This document shows, in pieces, positions 45,059-53,641 of a stretch of 64,000 bases of DNA. This DNA is from Allobosea sp. OK403. Its GTDB lineage: Bacteria > Pseudomonadota > Alphaproteobacteria > Rhizobiales > Beijerinckiaceae. Under the pieces are notes generated by a model that was given only the letters and a program-made list of their open reading frames with translations, did no database searches and was not told the DNA's origin. The translations under genes and the position numbers were made by a program. The stretch covers positions 310,001 through 374,000 of the forward strand of contig NZ_FOQV01000004.1 in assembly GCF_900113835.1 (NCBI RefSeq). Reading direction: 5' to 3'. Every line of letters starts with the position of its first letter. Position 1 is the stretch's first letter.

Positions 45059-48000
45059 TCACTCCGCCGCCAGTCGCGGCGGCGGCAGCTTGGCCATCGC
45101 CTTGGCGCTCGCTTCGCCCGGCGTCGCGTGTTCGTCGATGCTCTCCCAGGCGCTCTCATCCTCAGGCTTGCTGAAGAAGCGGCTGAAGGACCAGGAGGTC
45201 AGGCGCGAGAGGTCGTCCATCACCGCATAGAAGGACGGCACGAAGACGAGCGAGAGCACGGTCGAGACGATCAGGCCGCCGATCACTGCGATCGCCATCG
45301 GCGCGCGGAATTCGCCGCCGTCGCCGACGCCATAGGCCGAGGGCATCATGCCCGCCGCCATCGCAATCGTCGTCATCACGATCGGCCGGGCGCGCTTGCG
45401 GCCGGCCTCCAGTAGCGCGGTGCGACGGTCCTTGCCGCGTGCCATCTCCTCGACCGCGAAATCGACCAGCATGATCGCGTTCTTGGTGACGATGCCCATC
45501 AGCATAAGCAGGCCGATATAGACCGGCATCGAGACCGGCTTGTCGGTGGCGAGCAGGGCGATGACCACGCCGCCGAAGGAGAGCGGCAGCGAGAGCAGGA
45601 TCGTGATCGGCTGGAAGACCGAGCCGAAGAGCAGGATCAGCACCGCCAGCACCAGCATCAGGCCGGTTGTCATCGCGGTGATGAAGCCCTGCACCACCTC
45701 GCCCTGGATCTCGGCGTCGCCGGTCGTAGCGATGCGCACGCCCGCGGGCAGGCCGACCTCCTTGACGATCTCCAGGAAGGTGTCCTGCGCCGTGCCGAGC
45801 TCGAAGCCGCGCTTGAGATCGGCGCCGATCGCGGCCCGGCGGACGCGGTCATAGCGGTCGATCGAGCTCGGCCCCTCGCCGAAGCCGATCTCGGCCACCG
45901 CCGTCAGCGGGATCGAGACGCCATTTGCATTGGTGACGCGCAGGGCCGCGATGTTGCGGATATCGGCGCGGGCGGCTTCGTCGAGCTGGACGCGGATCGG
46001 CACCAAACGGTCGCCGGCGTTGAACTTGGCGAGATTGGCCCCGACATCGCCGATGGTGGCGACGCGCACCGCCTCCGAGATCGATTCCGGGGTGACCCCG
46101 AGATTGGCGGCCTGTTCGAGCTTGGGCGTGACGCGCAGTTCCGGCCGGCTGAGCGAGCCCGAGGTCGCGACATTGAGATAGCCGTCGATCTTGCGCATCC
46201 GGCTTTCGATCCGCGCCACCGCCTCATTGAGCGCCGCCCCGTCCTTGGACAGGATCGAGAAGGCCATCTCGCGCTCGCCGCGCTCATTGACATACCAGGC
46301 GCGGGTGTCGGGCACGCCGGCGAGTTTCTGGGCGATGACGACCTTGAGGTCCTTCTGGCGCGCCTTGCGCTCGGCCTTGGGCAGGAGCTTGATCGTCACG
46401 GCGGCGCGGCGGACCTCGCGCTGGCCGGTCGGCGAGGAGCCGCCGAGCACGAAGACCTGCGTCACCTCGGGAATCGTGCGCAGGCGGTCGACGATCAGGT
46501 CGGTCGCGACGCGGGTATCCTCCAGCGTCGAGCCCGGCGGCAGTTCGACGCTGGCGACCACACGCGAGGTGTCCTCGTCGGGAATGAAGCCGGTCGGCAG
46601 CAGCGACGTCGCCTGGATCGAGGCGAACAGGAAGCCAAAGCCGATCAGCAGCGTGACATAGGCCATGTTGACCGGCAGCTTACGCCAGCGGCCCGAACCA
46701 TCGAAGCGCGGCAGCAGCGGAACTTCGCGCCGCGCCAGCGTGCCGCGCAGCAGGCCGACATAGGTCCCCATCACGATGCCGTCCTTGGCGTCGACATGCT
46801 TCACCGGCTTCATCAGATAGGCCGCCATCATCGGCGTGATCAGCCGCGCGACCAGCAGCGAGAACAGCACCGCGACCGCGACGGTGAGGCCGAACTGGCG
46901 GAAATACTGGCCGGCCACGCCGCCCATGAACGAGACCGGCGCGAAGATCGCCACGATCGTCAGCGTGATCGCGATGACGGCGAGCCCGATCTCGTCGGCC
47001 GCCTCCATCGCGGCGCGGTAGGGCGATTTGCCCATCTTCATATGCCGGACGATGTTCTCGATCTCGACGATGGCGTCATCGACCAGGATGCCGGTGACCA
47101 GCGTGATGCCGAGCAGGCTGACGAGGTTGAGCGAAAAGCCCATCAGCTCCATCGCCCAGAAGGTCGGGATGGCCGAGAGCGGCAGCGCGATCGCCGTGAT
47201 CAGCGTGGCGCGCCAGTTGCGCAGGAACAGGAAGACGACGAGCACGGCCAGCGCCGCGCCCTCGATCAGCGTCTCCATCGCCGCCTTGTAGTTGCCGTAG
47301 GTATAGGCGACGGCGTCGTCGATCGGTTTGATCACGATGTCGGGGTAGCGCTTGTTGAGCTCGGCGATGCGCGCCGCGACGACATCCTTGACCGATAATT
47401 CGCTCGAACCCTTCGAGCGGAACACCGCAAAGGAGACGACCGGCACCTTGTCGAGCCGGCCGAAGGAGCGCGGCTCGGAATTCGAATCCTCGACGCGGCC
47501 AAGCTCCTTCAACCGCACCTCGCGGCCGCCTGTCAGCGTGATCTTGGATTCGGCGAGCTCCGCCACGGTGCGCGCGCTGGCGAGCGTGCGGATCGCCTGC
47601 TCCTGACCGCCGACCTCGCCGCGCCCGCCGGCGAGGTCGACATTGGTGGCGCGGATCTGGCGGTTGACCTCGCCTGCCGTGGTGCCCAGCGCCAGCAAGC
47701 GGTCGGGATCGAGCGAGATGCGGATCTCGCGATCGACGCCGCCGAAGCGATCGATCCGGCCGACGCCCTTGAGGCCCTGCAATTCACGCGCGACGACATC
47801 GTCGACATGCCAGGAGATCTGCTCCAGCGTCATGCCGGGCGACGAAGCGCCGAAGGTCATGATCGACTGGCCCTCGACATCGATGCGCTGGATAATCGGC
47901 TCGTCGATGGTGCGCGGCAGGTCGGCCCTGATCTTGGCGATGGCGTCCTTGACGTCGTTGACGGCGCGGTCGGTGTTGGTTTCGAGCCGGAACTCGATCA

Positions 48001-48280
48001 CCGAAACCGAGGAGCCGTCGGTCAGCGTCGACATCACATGCTTGACGCCGGTGATGTTGGCGACCGCGTCCTCGACACGCTTGCTGACCTGGCTCTCCAG
48101 TTCGGCAGGCGCGGCGCCCGACTGGGTCACCGTGACCGAGACCAGCGGCACGTCGATATTGGGAAAGCGCGTCACCGGCAGCTTCGAGAAGGAGAGCAGC
48201 CCGAGCACGCAGAGCACGACGAAGAGCAGGATCGCGGGAACCGGCTTTCGGATCGACCAGGCGGAGAAATTGATGTTCAC
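45059..48280 (-). CDS. RND efflux pump inner-membrane component (AcrB/HAE1 family)
   Basis: A GTG at 48280 preceded by CAGGAG gives 1073 residues; the frame beyond it is not coding. The N-terminus INFSAWSIRKPVPAIL is followed by two sets of membrane segments and two large periplasmic loops. The proton-relay aspartates are in VTGILVDDAIVEIEN. A second hallmark is the C-terminal GIVTKNAIMLVDFAVEEMA. It exports drugs or lipophilic compounds with the adjacent membrane-fusion protein. No outer-membrane channel gene is beside it. Confidence 0.93.
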   Translation of the reverse strand: MNINFSAWSIRKPVPAILLFVVLCVLGLLSFSKLPVTRFPNIDVPLVSVTVTQSGAAPAELESQVSKRVEDAVANITGVKHVMSTLTDGSSVSVIEFRLETNTDRAVNDVKDAIAKIRADLPRTIDEPIIQRIDVEGQSIMTFGASSPGMTLEQISWHVDDVVARELQGLKGVGRIDRFGGVDREIRISLDPDRLLALGTTAGEVNRQIRATNVDLAGGRGEVGGQEQAIRTLASARTVAELAESKITLTGGREVRLKELGRVEDSNSEPRSFGRLDKVPVVSFAVFRSKGSSELSVKDVVAARIAELNKRYPDIVIKPIDDAVAYTYGNYKAAMETLIEGAALAVLVVFLFLRNWRATLITAIALPLSAIPTFWAMELMGFSLNLVSLLGITLVTGILVDDAIVEIENIVRHMKMGKSPYRAAMEAADEIGLAVIAITLTIVAIFAPVSFMGGVAGQYFRQFGLTVAVAVLFSLLVARLITPMMAAYLMKPVKHVDAKDGIVMGTYVGLLRGTLARREVPLLPRFDGSGRWRKLPVNMAYVTLLIGFGFLFASIQATSLLPTGFIPDEDTSRVVASVELPPGSTLEDTRVATDLIVDRLRTIPEVTQVFVLGGSSPTGQREVRRAAVTIKLLPKAERKARQKDLKVVIAQKLAGVPDTRAWYVNERGEREMAFSILSKDGAALNEAVARIESRMRKIDGYLNVATSGSLSRPELRVTPKLEQAANLGVTPESISEAVRVATIGDVGANLAKFNAGDRLVPIRVQLDEAARADIRNIAALRVTNANGVSIPLTAVAEIGFGEGPSSIDRYDRVRRAAIGADLKRGFELGTAQDTFLEIVKEVGLPAGVRIATTGDAEIQGEVVQGFITAMTTGLMLVLAVLILLFGSVFQPITILLSLPLSFGGVVIALLATDKPVSMPVYIGLLMLMGIVTKNAIMLVDFAVEEMARGKDRRTALLEAGRKRARPIVMTTIAMAAGMMPSAYGVGDGGEFRAPMAIAVIGGLIVSTVLSLVFVPSFYAVMDDLSRLTSWSFSRFFSKPEDESAWESIDEHATPGEASAKAMAKLPPPRLAAE

Positions 48281-48299
48281 GGGAATGTGCTCCTGCCCG

Positions 48300-49529
48300 T
48301 CAGTTCGTCGCGACCGGCGTAATGACGTCGCCGTCACGCACGAAGGTGCCGGCCCGCGCCACGACGCTCTCGCCGTCGGCAATGCCGGAGACGATCTCGG
48401 CGCGGCCATCGCCGGCCAGGCCGAGCTGGACCTTCTTGGTCGTCACCTTGCCGTCGCTGACGCTCTGCACCGTCGCGCCCGAGCGGGCATAGGTGATCGC
48501 CGACAAGGGCAGCGTCACCGCGTTCTTGCGGCCGGTCTCGATCAAACCGCGCGCGAAGGAGCCGATCGCGACCGGCGGATTGCCTTTGAGCGCGACGCGC
48601 ACACGGCCGAGCCGCGACTGCTTGTCGACCTCGGGCGCGATCAAACGGATCTCGCCCGCCAGGGCCACGCTCGCGCCCGCCGGCGTCACCGCCACCGGCT
48701 GGCCAAGCTTGAGGCCCGGCAATTCGACCTCGGCGACATCCGCTTGAAGCTCGATCGCGCCATCGGCGATGATGCGGAACAGCGGGTCGGCCGCGGCCAT
48801 CGCCACCATCGCGCCGAGCCTTGCATAACGCTTGCTGATGATGCCCGCCGTCGGCGCCCTGATCTCGGTGCGGCCCAGCTTGACCTCGATGTCGCGCCCC
48901 TGGGCCTTCGCCAGCGCGAGATCGGCGGTCGAGATCGCCAGCGCCTGCCGCGACGAATTCAGTTTGGCCTCGCCTGCGCGGGCGGCGGCGTCGCGTTGAT
49001 CATAGGTTTCGTTCGAGACGTTGCCGGTGCTGCGCAGCGCCTTGGTCCGGTCGAAATTGTTGTTGGCGGCGACGAGATTGGCCTGCGCCTCGACGATCTG
49101 GGCGTTGGACTGGGCGATGGCCGCCTCGGCACGGGCGATCTGCGCGTCGTTCTGGGCCTTCTGCACCTCGAGCGTCACCCGCGAGAGCCGCGCCAGCACC
49201 TGGCCGGCCGCGACCTTGTCGCCTTCCTCGGCCACCAACTCGACGACCTGCACGCCGTCGAGTTCCGGCGAGACCAGAACCTCGTCGCGTGCGATCATCG
49301 AGCCGGACACGACGACGCTCTGGACGATCTCGCTGGTCTTCGCCTTGGTGATCGTAACGGATGGCCCCGCGCCAGGCGCCGGCTGAGCCGAAGTCTGCGC
49401 CTGTGCCTGCGCCTGCAGCGGCGCAGCCAAGCCAAGAGCGAGCGCCAGCAGCGAAACGGAGAGAAGACGGGACATTCGGCACACTTTCGCAGCGGAAACG
49501 GGTTTGATCATGGCGGAGGCGACGGTCAT
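48300..49529 (-). CDS. RND efflux membrane-fusion protein (MexA/AcrA-like)
   Basis: The ATG at 49529 overlaps the TetR stop by ATGA; a later ATG at 49475 would give a cleaner signal peptide (MSRLLSVSLLALALGLAAPL). The product, about 409 residues, has the lipoyl half-motifs (LVAEEGDKVAAGQVLARL and IEVKLGRTEIRAPTAGIISK). Between them lies a Gln/Ala-rich coiled-coil hairpin (about 105-185), followed by beta-barrel domains. It connects the RND pump to an outer-membrane channel. Confidence 0.9.
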   Translation of the reverse strand: MTVASAMIKPVSAAKVCRMSRLLSVSLLALALGLAAPLQAQAQAQTSAQPAPGAGPSVTITKAKTSEIVQSVVVSGSMIARDEVLVSPELDGVQVVELVAEEGDKVAAGQVLARLSRVTLEVQKAQNDAQIARAEAAIAQSNAQIVEAQANLVAANNNFDRTKALRSTGNVSNETYDQRDAAARAGEAKLNSSRQALAISTADLALAKAQGRDIEVKLGRTEIRAPTAGIISKRYARLGAMVAMAAADPLFRIIADGAIELQADVAEVELPGLKLGQPVAVTPAGASVALAGEIRLIAPEVDKQSRLGRVRVALKGNPPVAIGSFARGLIETGRKNAVTLPLSAITYARSGATVQSVSDGKVTTKKVQLGLAGDGRAEIVSGIADGESVVARAGTFVRDGDVITPVATN

Positions 49530-50164
49530 GGCCTGGCCTCGTCCGGCTCGGGCAGCAGCAGCACCTGCGCCAGCCCGCGCATGGCGGCAAACAGGGTCTC
49601 CGCCCCCGCAGCAGCGTCGAATTGCGGATCGACCGCGCGCCGGCAGAAGAAGCCGTCGGCCATCATGAAGATCGCCTGAAGGAAGCGGGCATCGTCGAGA
49701 TTGGCTGGCAGTTCGCCGCTCGCCTTGGCGCCAGCGATGGCGGCGACGAGCCCGCCGATCACCGTCTCGTCGATATCGGCGCACATGCTGGCCATCGCCG
49801 GATTGCGCGCGGCTTCGGCCCAGATCTGCAGGGCGATGACCGCCTTCTCGCGCGGCTTCTGGGTCATATGGCGCCGGCCGAGCGCCTCGAGCTGGTCGAG
49901 CACCGCGCCCCTGGCCGGGTCGAGATCGGTGAAGTCGGCTGCGATCTGGGCTCGATCGCGCTCGGCCATGCCGGCGATGATCGCGTCCTTGGAGGCGAAA
50001 TAGCGATAGAGATTGCCTGGGCTCATCCCGGCCTCGACCGCGACGTCATGCATCGTCGCGGCATGGAAGCCAGCGCGCGCAAAAACGCTCTCGGCAGCGT
50101 CGAGAATACGGATATGGCGCTCCGAGAGAGCACCAATCGGGGGCGGGGCAGCGATTGATGTCAC
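49526..50164 (-). CDS. TetR-family repressor of the efflux operon
   Basis: 212 residues. The helix-turn-helix at about 15-62 contains AGFHAATMHDVAVEAGMSPG followed by NLYRYFASKDAIIAGMAE; the rest is a helical ligand domain. It is the first gene of the operon TetR-MFP-RND. A perfect palindrome lies just upstream (50180-50201), so it is very likely autoregulated and derepressed by a pump substrate. Confidence 0.93.
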   Translation of the reverse strand: MTSIAAPPPIGALSERHIRILDAAESVFARAGFHAATMHDVAVEAGMSPGNLYRYFASKDAIIAGMAERDRAQIAADFTDLDPARGAVLDQLEALGRRHMTQKPREKAVIALQIWAEAARNPAMASMCADIDETVIGGLVAAIAGAKASGELPANLDDARFLQAIFMMADGFFCRRAVDPQFDAAAGAETLFAAMRGLAQVLLLPEPDEARP

Positions 50165-50179
50165 GGTATGTCGATCAAA

Positions 50180-50201
50180 TGAGAATGAACGTTCATTCTC
50201 A
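50180..50201. promoter_or_regulatory. Perfect 22-bp palindromic operator for the TetR repressor
   Basis: Each half is TGAGAATGAAC and its reverse complement, with no spacer. It begins 16 bp upstream of the TetR start codon. The half-site TGAATGAACGTTCATTC-like core is of the class bound by AcrR/NalC-type repressors of efflux operons. Confidence 0.75.
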
Positions 50202-50408
50202 ATTGCCTAAGGGCACCCGCAATGTCAAGCCCATTTACATTGACGGCGACGACCGGCCGGCGTCATGCCCTGATCGCCACCGTCCCATGCCGGACATGGC
50301 TTACAATTTGCTTGCCTCGTCCCGATTGGAACCGCATTCTCCGGATATGGCATGGCAGTGCGCATATCTTCCTTCTCTGACCGCGCGCCAGCGACCGAAA
50401 ACCTCGCG

Positions 50409-51212
50409 ATGAACGATCAGTCCCTTCGTTTCCGTGCCGCCCGCCCCACACGCTCGCCGCTCGCAGCCCGGCGCACCCTGCCGGCTCCCAAACCGGTCCT
50501 CATCGTGCTGCACCAGGAGCATTCGACGCCTGGTCGCGTCGGCCGCCTGTTGCAGGCGCGCGGCCATGCGCTCGACATCCGCAAGCCGCGCTATGGCGAC
50601 CCGCTGCCCGCAACAATGCGCGGCCATGCCGGCGCAGTGATTTTTGGCGGGCCGATGGGGGCCAATGATTCCGACGATTTCATCAAGACCGAGATCGACT
50701 GGATCGGCACCTGCCTGAAGGAGGATGCGCCCTTCCTCGGCATCTGCCTCGGCGCCCAGATGATGGCGCGCCATCTCGGGGCCAGGGTCTATACCCATGG
50801 CGAGGGCCGCGCCGAAGTGGGCTATTATCGGCTCGACCAGACGCAGGCCGGGCACTGCCATGCGAATGAGGCCGGCTTCGCCTGGCCTGGAACCGTCTAT
50901 CAATGGCACCGTGACGGCTTCGATTGTCCCAGCGGCGCCGAATGCCTCGCCACCGGCGGCGATTTTCCGGTTCAGGCGATCCGGGCCGGGAGCAAGGTCT
51001 ACGGCATCCAATTCCACCCCGAGGTCACCCCGGCGATGATGTGCCGCTGGTCGATCCGCGGCCATGAGCGCACGCTGATGCCCGGCGCGCAATTGCGCCA
51101 TCTGCATCTCGAAGGCTGGTATCAGTACGACCCCGCCATCCGGGCCTGGCTCGACGGCTTCCTCGACCATTGGCTGAAACAGCCTGCAGAGACGGCGCCA
51201 ATCCTGTCATGA
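50409..51212 (+). CDS. Class I glutamine amidotransferase-like protein
   Basis: The ATG at 50409 gives 267 residues; an earlier ATG at 50352 would add 19 poorly conserved residues. The nucleophile Cys113 is in FLGICLGAQMMA, and His203/Glu205 in YGIQFHPEV complete the triad. Such stand-alone GATase1 proteins hydrolyse gamma-glutamyl compounds or act on amides. The C-terminus abuts a tandem repeat (51201-51280) shared with the next gene's start. Confidence 0.85.
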   Translation: MNDQSLRFRAARPTRSPLAARRTLPAPKPVLIVLHQEHSTPGRVGRLLQARGHALDIRKPRYGDPLPATMRGHAGAVIFGGPMGANDSDDFIKTEIDWIGTCLKEDAPFLGICLGAQMMARHLGARVYTHGEGRAEVGYYRLDQTQAGHCHANEAGFAWPGTVYQWHRDGFDCPSGAECLATGGDFPVQAIRAGSKVYGIQFHPEVTPAMMCRWSIRGHERTLMPGAQLRHLHLEGWYQYDPAIRAWLDGFLDHWLKQPAETAPILS

Positions 51213-51280
51213 ACCGCCGGATCCTGTCGTGAAACGCCAAATCCTGTCATGAATCGCCGGATTCTATCGTGAATCGCAAT
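51201..51280. repeat. Four tandem 20-bp repeats across a gene junction
   Basis: The units start at 51201, 51221, 51241 and 51261 with forms such as ATCCTGTCATGAACCGCCGG and ATTCTATCGTGAATCGCAAT. Every unit contains ATGAA or GTGAA. The first unit carries the GATase stop TGA and the last carries the GTG start of the next gene. Because the unit is not a multiple of three, each start-like codon is in a different frame. Confidence 0.85.
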
Positions 51281-52510
51281 GTCATCGTCCTCGGCGCCGG
51301 CATGGTCGGCGTCTCCTGCGCGCTTAGCCTCCAGAAGCGCGGCTTCACCGTGACGCTGCTCGACCGGCGTGCGCCTGGCCAGGAGACCTCCTACGGCAAT
51401 GCCGGCGTGCTGGCGCGCTCCTCGATCGTGCCGCTGAACAATCCCGGCCTCTGGTCGAAGCTGACGGGCTATCTCGGCAACAGCCATCCGGCGCTCAATC
51501 TCGACTGGCGCCGCGCGCTGACGCGGCCCGGCTGGCTCCTGCGCTTCCTTTGGGAAGCGCGGCCCTCGCAGGCCGCCGCCCGCATCGCCGCCCTGGATTC
51601 GCTGACGGCGAGCACGGTCGCCCGCCATCGCGAGTTGATGGCGGCCGCGGGCGTCTCGCACCGCCTGCGCGAGACCGGCACGCTGAAACTCTGGCGCGGC
51701 GAGGACGGCCATACTGCGGCCCAGGCCGAGCATGATTTCCTGAAGCAACACGGCATCGCCTCGGAGGTGCTCGACCGCCAGGGCATCTCGGCGCTGGAGC
51801 CCGCGCTGAAGCCGATCTTCCCGGCCGGTTTGCTGACGCCCTCCAACGCTTCGGTCGATTCGCCCGGCGCCGTCACCGCCGCATATGCGGCGCTCTTCGC
51901 CCAGCGCGGCGGCAGGGTCGAGCAGGCCGAAATCCGCACGCTCAAGCGCAAGGGCGATGGCTGGCAGGCGCAGACCGACAAGGGAGCCTACGAGGCCGAT
52001 CTCGCCATCCTTGCGCTCGGGCCCTGGAGCGGCGACCTGCTCTCGCCGCTTGGCTTGAACTCCAGGCTCGATGTCGAGTGCGGCTACCACCGCCATCTGC
52101 GGCCCGAGGCCGGCGCTGCCCTGTCGCGGCCGGTCTTTGACGTCGACGGAGCCTATTTCATGGCGCCGATGGAACAAGGCTACCGCATCACCAGCGGCGT
52201 CGATCTCAGCCTGCGCGATGCGCCCGACAACCACCGCCAGATCGACCAGGCGACCGTGAGTGCCCGCGAGGCTTTTCCGCTCGAAGCAGTCGTCGGCGAG
52301 ACCTGGCGCGGCTGCCGGCCGACCCTGCCGGATTCACTGCCGATGATCGGGGAAGCGCCGCGCCATCCCGGCCTCTGGCTCGCCTTCGGCAACCAGCATA
52401 TCGGCTTCTCCACCGGCCCGATCACGGGCGAGATCATCGCCGCCCTGATCTGCGGCGAGACGCCGCCGGCTGATCCCAAGCCGTTCGCGCCGGGGCGGTA
52501 TATCGCCTGA
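51269..52510 (+). CDS. FAD-dependent D-amino-acid dehydrogenase (DadA-like)
   Basis: A GTG start inside the fourth tandem unit gives 413 residues. The FAD loop is VIVLGAGMVGVSCALSLQKR, and the DAO-type C-terminus reads WRGCRPTLPDSLPMIGEAPR followed by LAFGNQHIGFSTGPITGEII. It oxidises D-amino acids (or glycine/sarcosine-like amines) to 2-oxoacids, passing electrons to the membrane chain. No Shine-Dalgarno sequence is visible, so translation may depend on the upstream gene. Confidence 0.87.
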   Translation: MNRNVIVLGAGMVGVSCALSLQKRGFTVTLLDRRAPGQETSYGNAGVLARSSIVPLNNPGLWSKLTGYLGNSHPALNLDWRRALTRPGWLLRFLWEARPSQAAARIAALDSLTASTVARHRELMAAAGVSHRLRETGTLKLWRGEDGHTAAQAEHDFLKQHGIASEVLDRQGISALEPALKPIFPAGLLTPSNASVDSPGAVTAAYAALFAQRGGRVEQAEIRTLKRKGDGWQAQTDKGAYEADLAILALGPWSGDLLSPLGLNSRLDVECGYHRHLRPEAGAALSRPVFDVDGAYFMAPMEQGYRITSGVDLSLRDAPDNHRQIDQATVSAREAFPLEAVVGETWRGCRPTLPDSLPMIGEAPRHPGLWLAFGNQHIGFSTGPITGEIIAALICGETPPADPKPFAPGRYIA

Positions 52511-52552
52511 CGGCTTCAGGGTCGGGCTTACCCAGACGCATCGGATATGCGC

Positions 52553-52598
52553 GGGGAACCCCTCTCCCGGATGGGAGAGGGGCAGGGGTGAGGGCAGG
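52553..52598. repeat. Short palindromic repeat, GGGAACCCCTCTCCCGGATG type
   Basis: CCCCTCTCCC pairs with GGGAGAGGGG around GGAT. An inverted, related copy (CCCTTCTCCCATCCGGGAGAAGG) is at 52694-52740, so the two can also pair with each other across about 100 bp. Confidence 0.65.
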
Positions 52599-52693
52599 CC
52601 AGACAACCAGATCGCTAAAGCGGCTCCGTATCGGCTCCTGTGCGTTCGGGTGAAGCCGGCGCAGTGGCAAAGTGGCACCTCAATAATCAGCGG

Positions 52694-52740
52694 CACACCC
52701 TCATCCCTGCCCTTCTCCCATCCGGGAGAAGGGTTCCCCG
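52694..52740. repeat. Short palindromic repeat, second copy
   Basis: CCTTCTCCC and GGGAGAAGG form a hairpin around ATCC. It is part of the family that also includes 52553-52598 and the array at 57680-57893. Confidence 0.65.
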
Positions 52741-52773
52741 CGCGCTCCAACAACGCCACACGGATAGCGCCAA

Positions 52774-52804
52774 CGAAAAACGCCAGCCCGAAGGCTGGCG
52801 TTGG
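52774..52804 (-). terminator. Rho-independent terminator of the sdh operon
   Basis: On the minus strand the sequence reads AACGCCAGCC, TTCG loop, GGCTGGCG, then GTTTTTCG. The 8-10 bp GC-rich stem with a tetraloop and U-run sits about 25 bp after the sdhB stop. Confidence 0.85.
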
Positions 52805-52828
52805 TCGAGGTATCGGAAACGCTCGGCG

Positions 52829-53626
52829 TTAAACTTGGCGCGCCACCATCATCCTCTTCACTTCCGCGATCGCCTTGGCGGGGTTCAGGCCCTTCGGGCA
52901 GGCATTGGCGCAGTTCATGATGGTGTGGCAGCGATAGAGCCGGAAGGGGTCTTCCAGATTGTCGAGGCGCTCGCCGGTCGATTCGTCGCGCGAGTCGATC
53001 AGCCAGCGATAGGCCTGCAGCAGGGCGGCTGGGCCGAGATAGCGGTCGCCATTCCACCAATAGCTCGGGCAGGAGGTCGAGCAGCAGGCGCAGAGGATGC
53101 ACTCATAGAGCCCATCGAGCTTCTCGCGATCGTCCTTGGCCTGCTTCCACTCCTTCTCCGGCGCCGGCGTCGTCGTCTTGAGCCAGGGCTCGATCGAGGC
53201 GTGCTGGGCGTAGAAGCGGGTCAGGTCAGGGACGAGGTCCTTGATCACCGGCATATGCGGCAGCGGGTAGATCGCGACCTTGCCCGCGCTCTTGCCATGC
53301 CCGGCGCATTCGTCGATGCCGGTGGTGCAGGCGAGGCCGTTCTTGCCGTCCATGTTCATGGCGCAGGAACCGCAGATGCCCTCGCGGCAGGAGCGCCGGA
53401 AGGTCAGCGTCGGGTCGATCTTGGACTTGATCCAGATCAGCGCATCCAGAACCATCGGCCCGCAATCCTCGCGGTCGACGAAATAGGTGTCGGTGCGCGG
53501 GTTCTCGCCGGTATCGGGGTTCCAGCGATAGACCTTGAACTCGGTCAGCTTCGCGGCGCCGGCCGGCTTCGGCCAGGCCTTGCCCTCGGTCAGGCGGGAG
53601 TTCTGCGGGAGATTGAATTCGGCCAT
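52829..53626 (-). CDS. sdhB: Succinate dehydrogenase iron-sulfur subunit
   Basis: 265 residues. The [2Fe-2S] ligands are in [12 protein letters not shown] and an upstream DCGP segment. The [4Fe-4S] and [3Fe-4S] cysteines are in [16 protein letters not shown] and [17 protein letters not shown]. It passes electrons from SdhA to ubiquinone. It is the last gene of sdhCDAB, 15 bases after sdhA, and is followed by a terminator. Confidence 0.97.
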   Translation of the reverse strand: MAEFNLPQNSRLTEGKAWPKPAGAAKLTEFKVYRWNPDTGENPRTDTYFVDREDCGPMVLDALIWIKSKIDPTLTFRRSCREGICGSCAMNMDGKNGLACTTGIDECAGHGKSAGKVAIYPLPHMPVIKDLVPDLTRFYAQHASIEPWLKTTTPAPEKEWKQAKDDREKLDGLYECILCACCSTSCPSYWWNGDRYLGPAALLQAYRWLIDSRDESTGERLDNLEDPFRLYRCHTIMNCANACPKGLNPAKAIAEVKRMMVARQV

Positions 53627-53641
53627 TTTACCAAACAGTCC

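Noticed and set aside
51201-51280. CRISPR-like array at the 20-bp repeats
   Set aside because: The units are directly adjacent without spacers and there are only four, with no cas genes.
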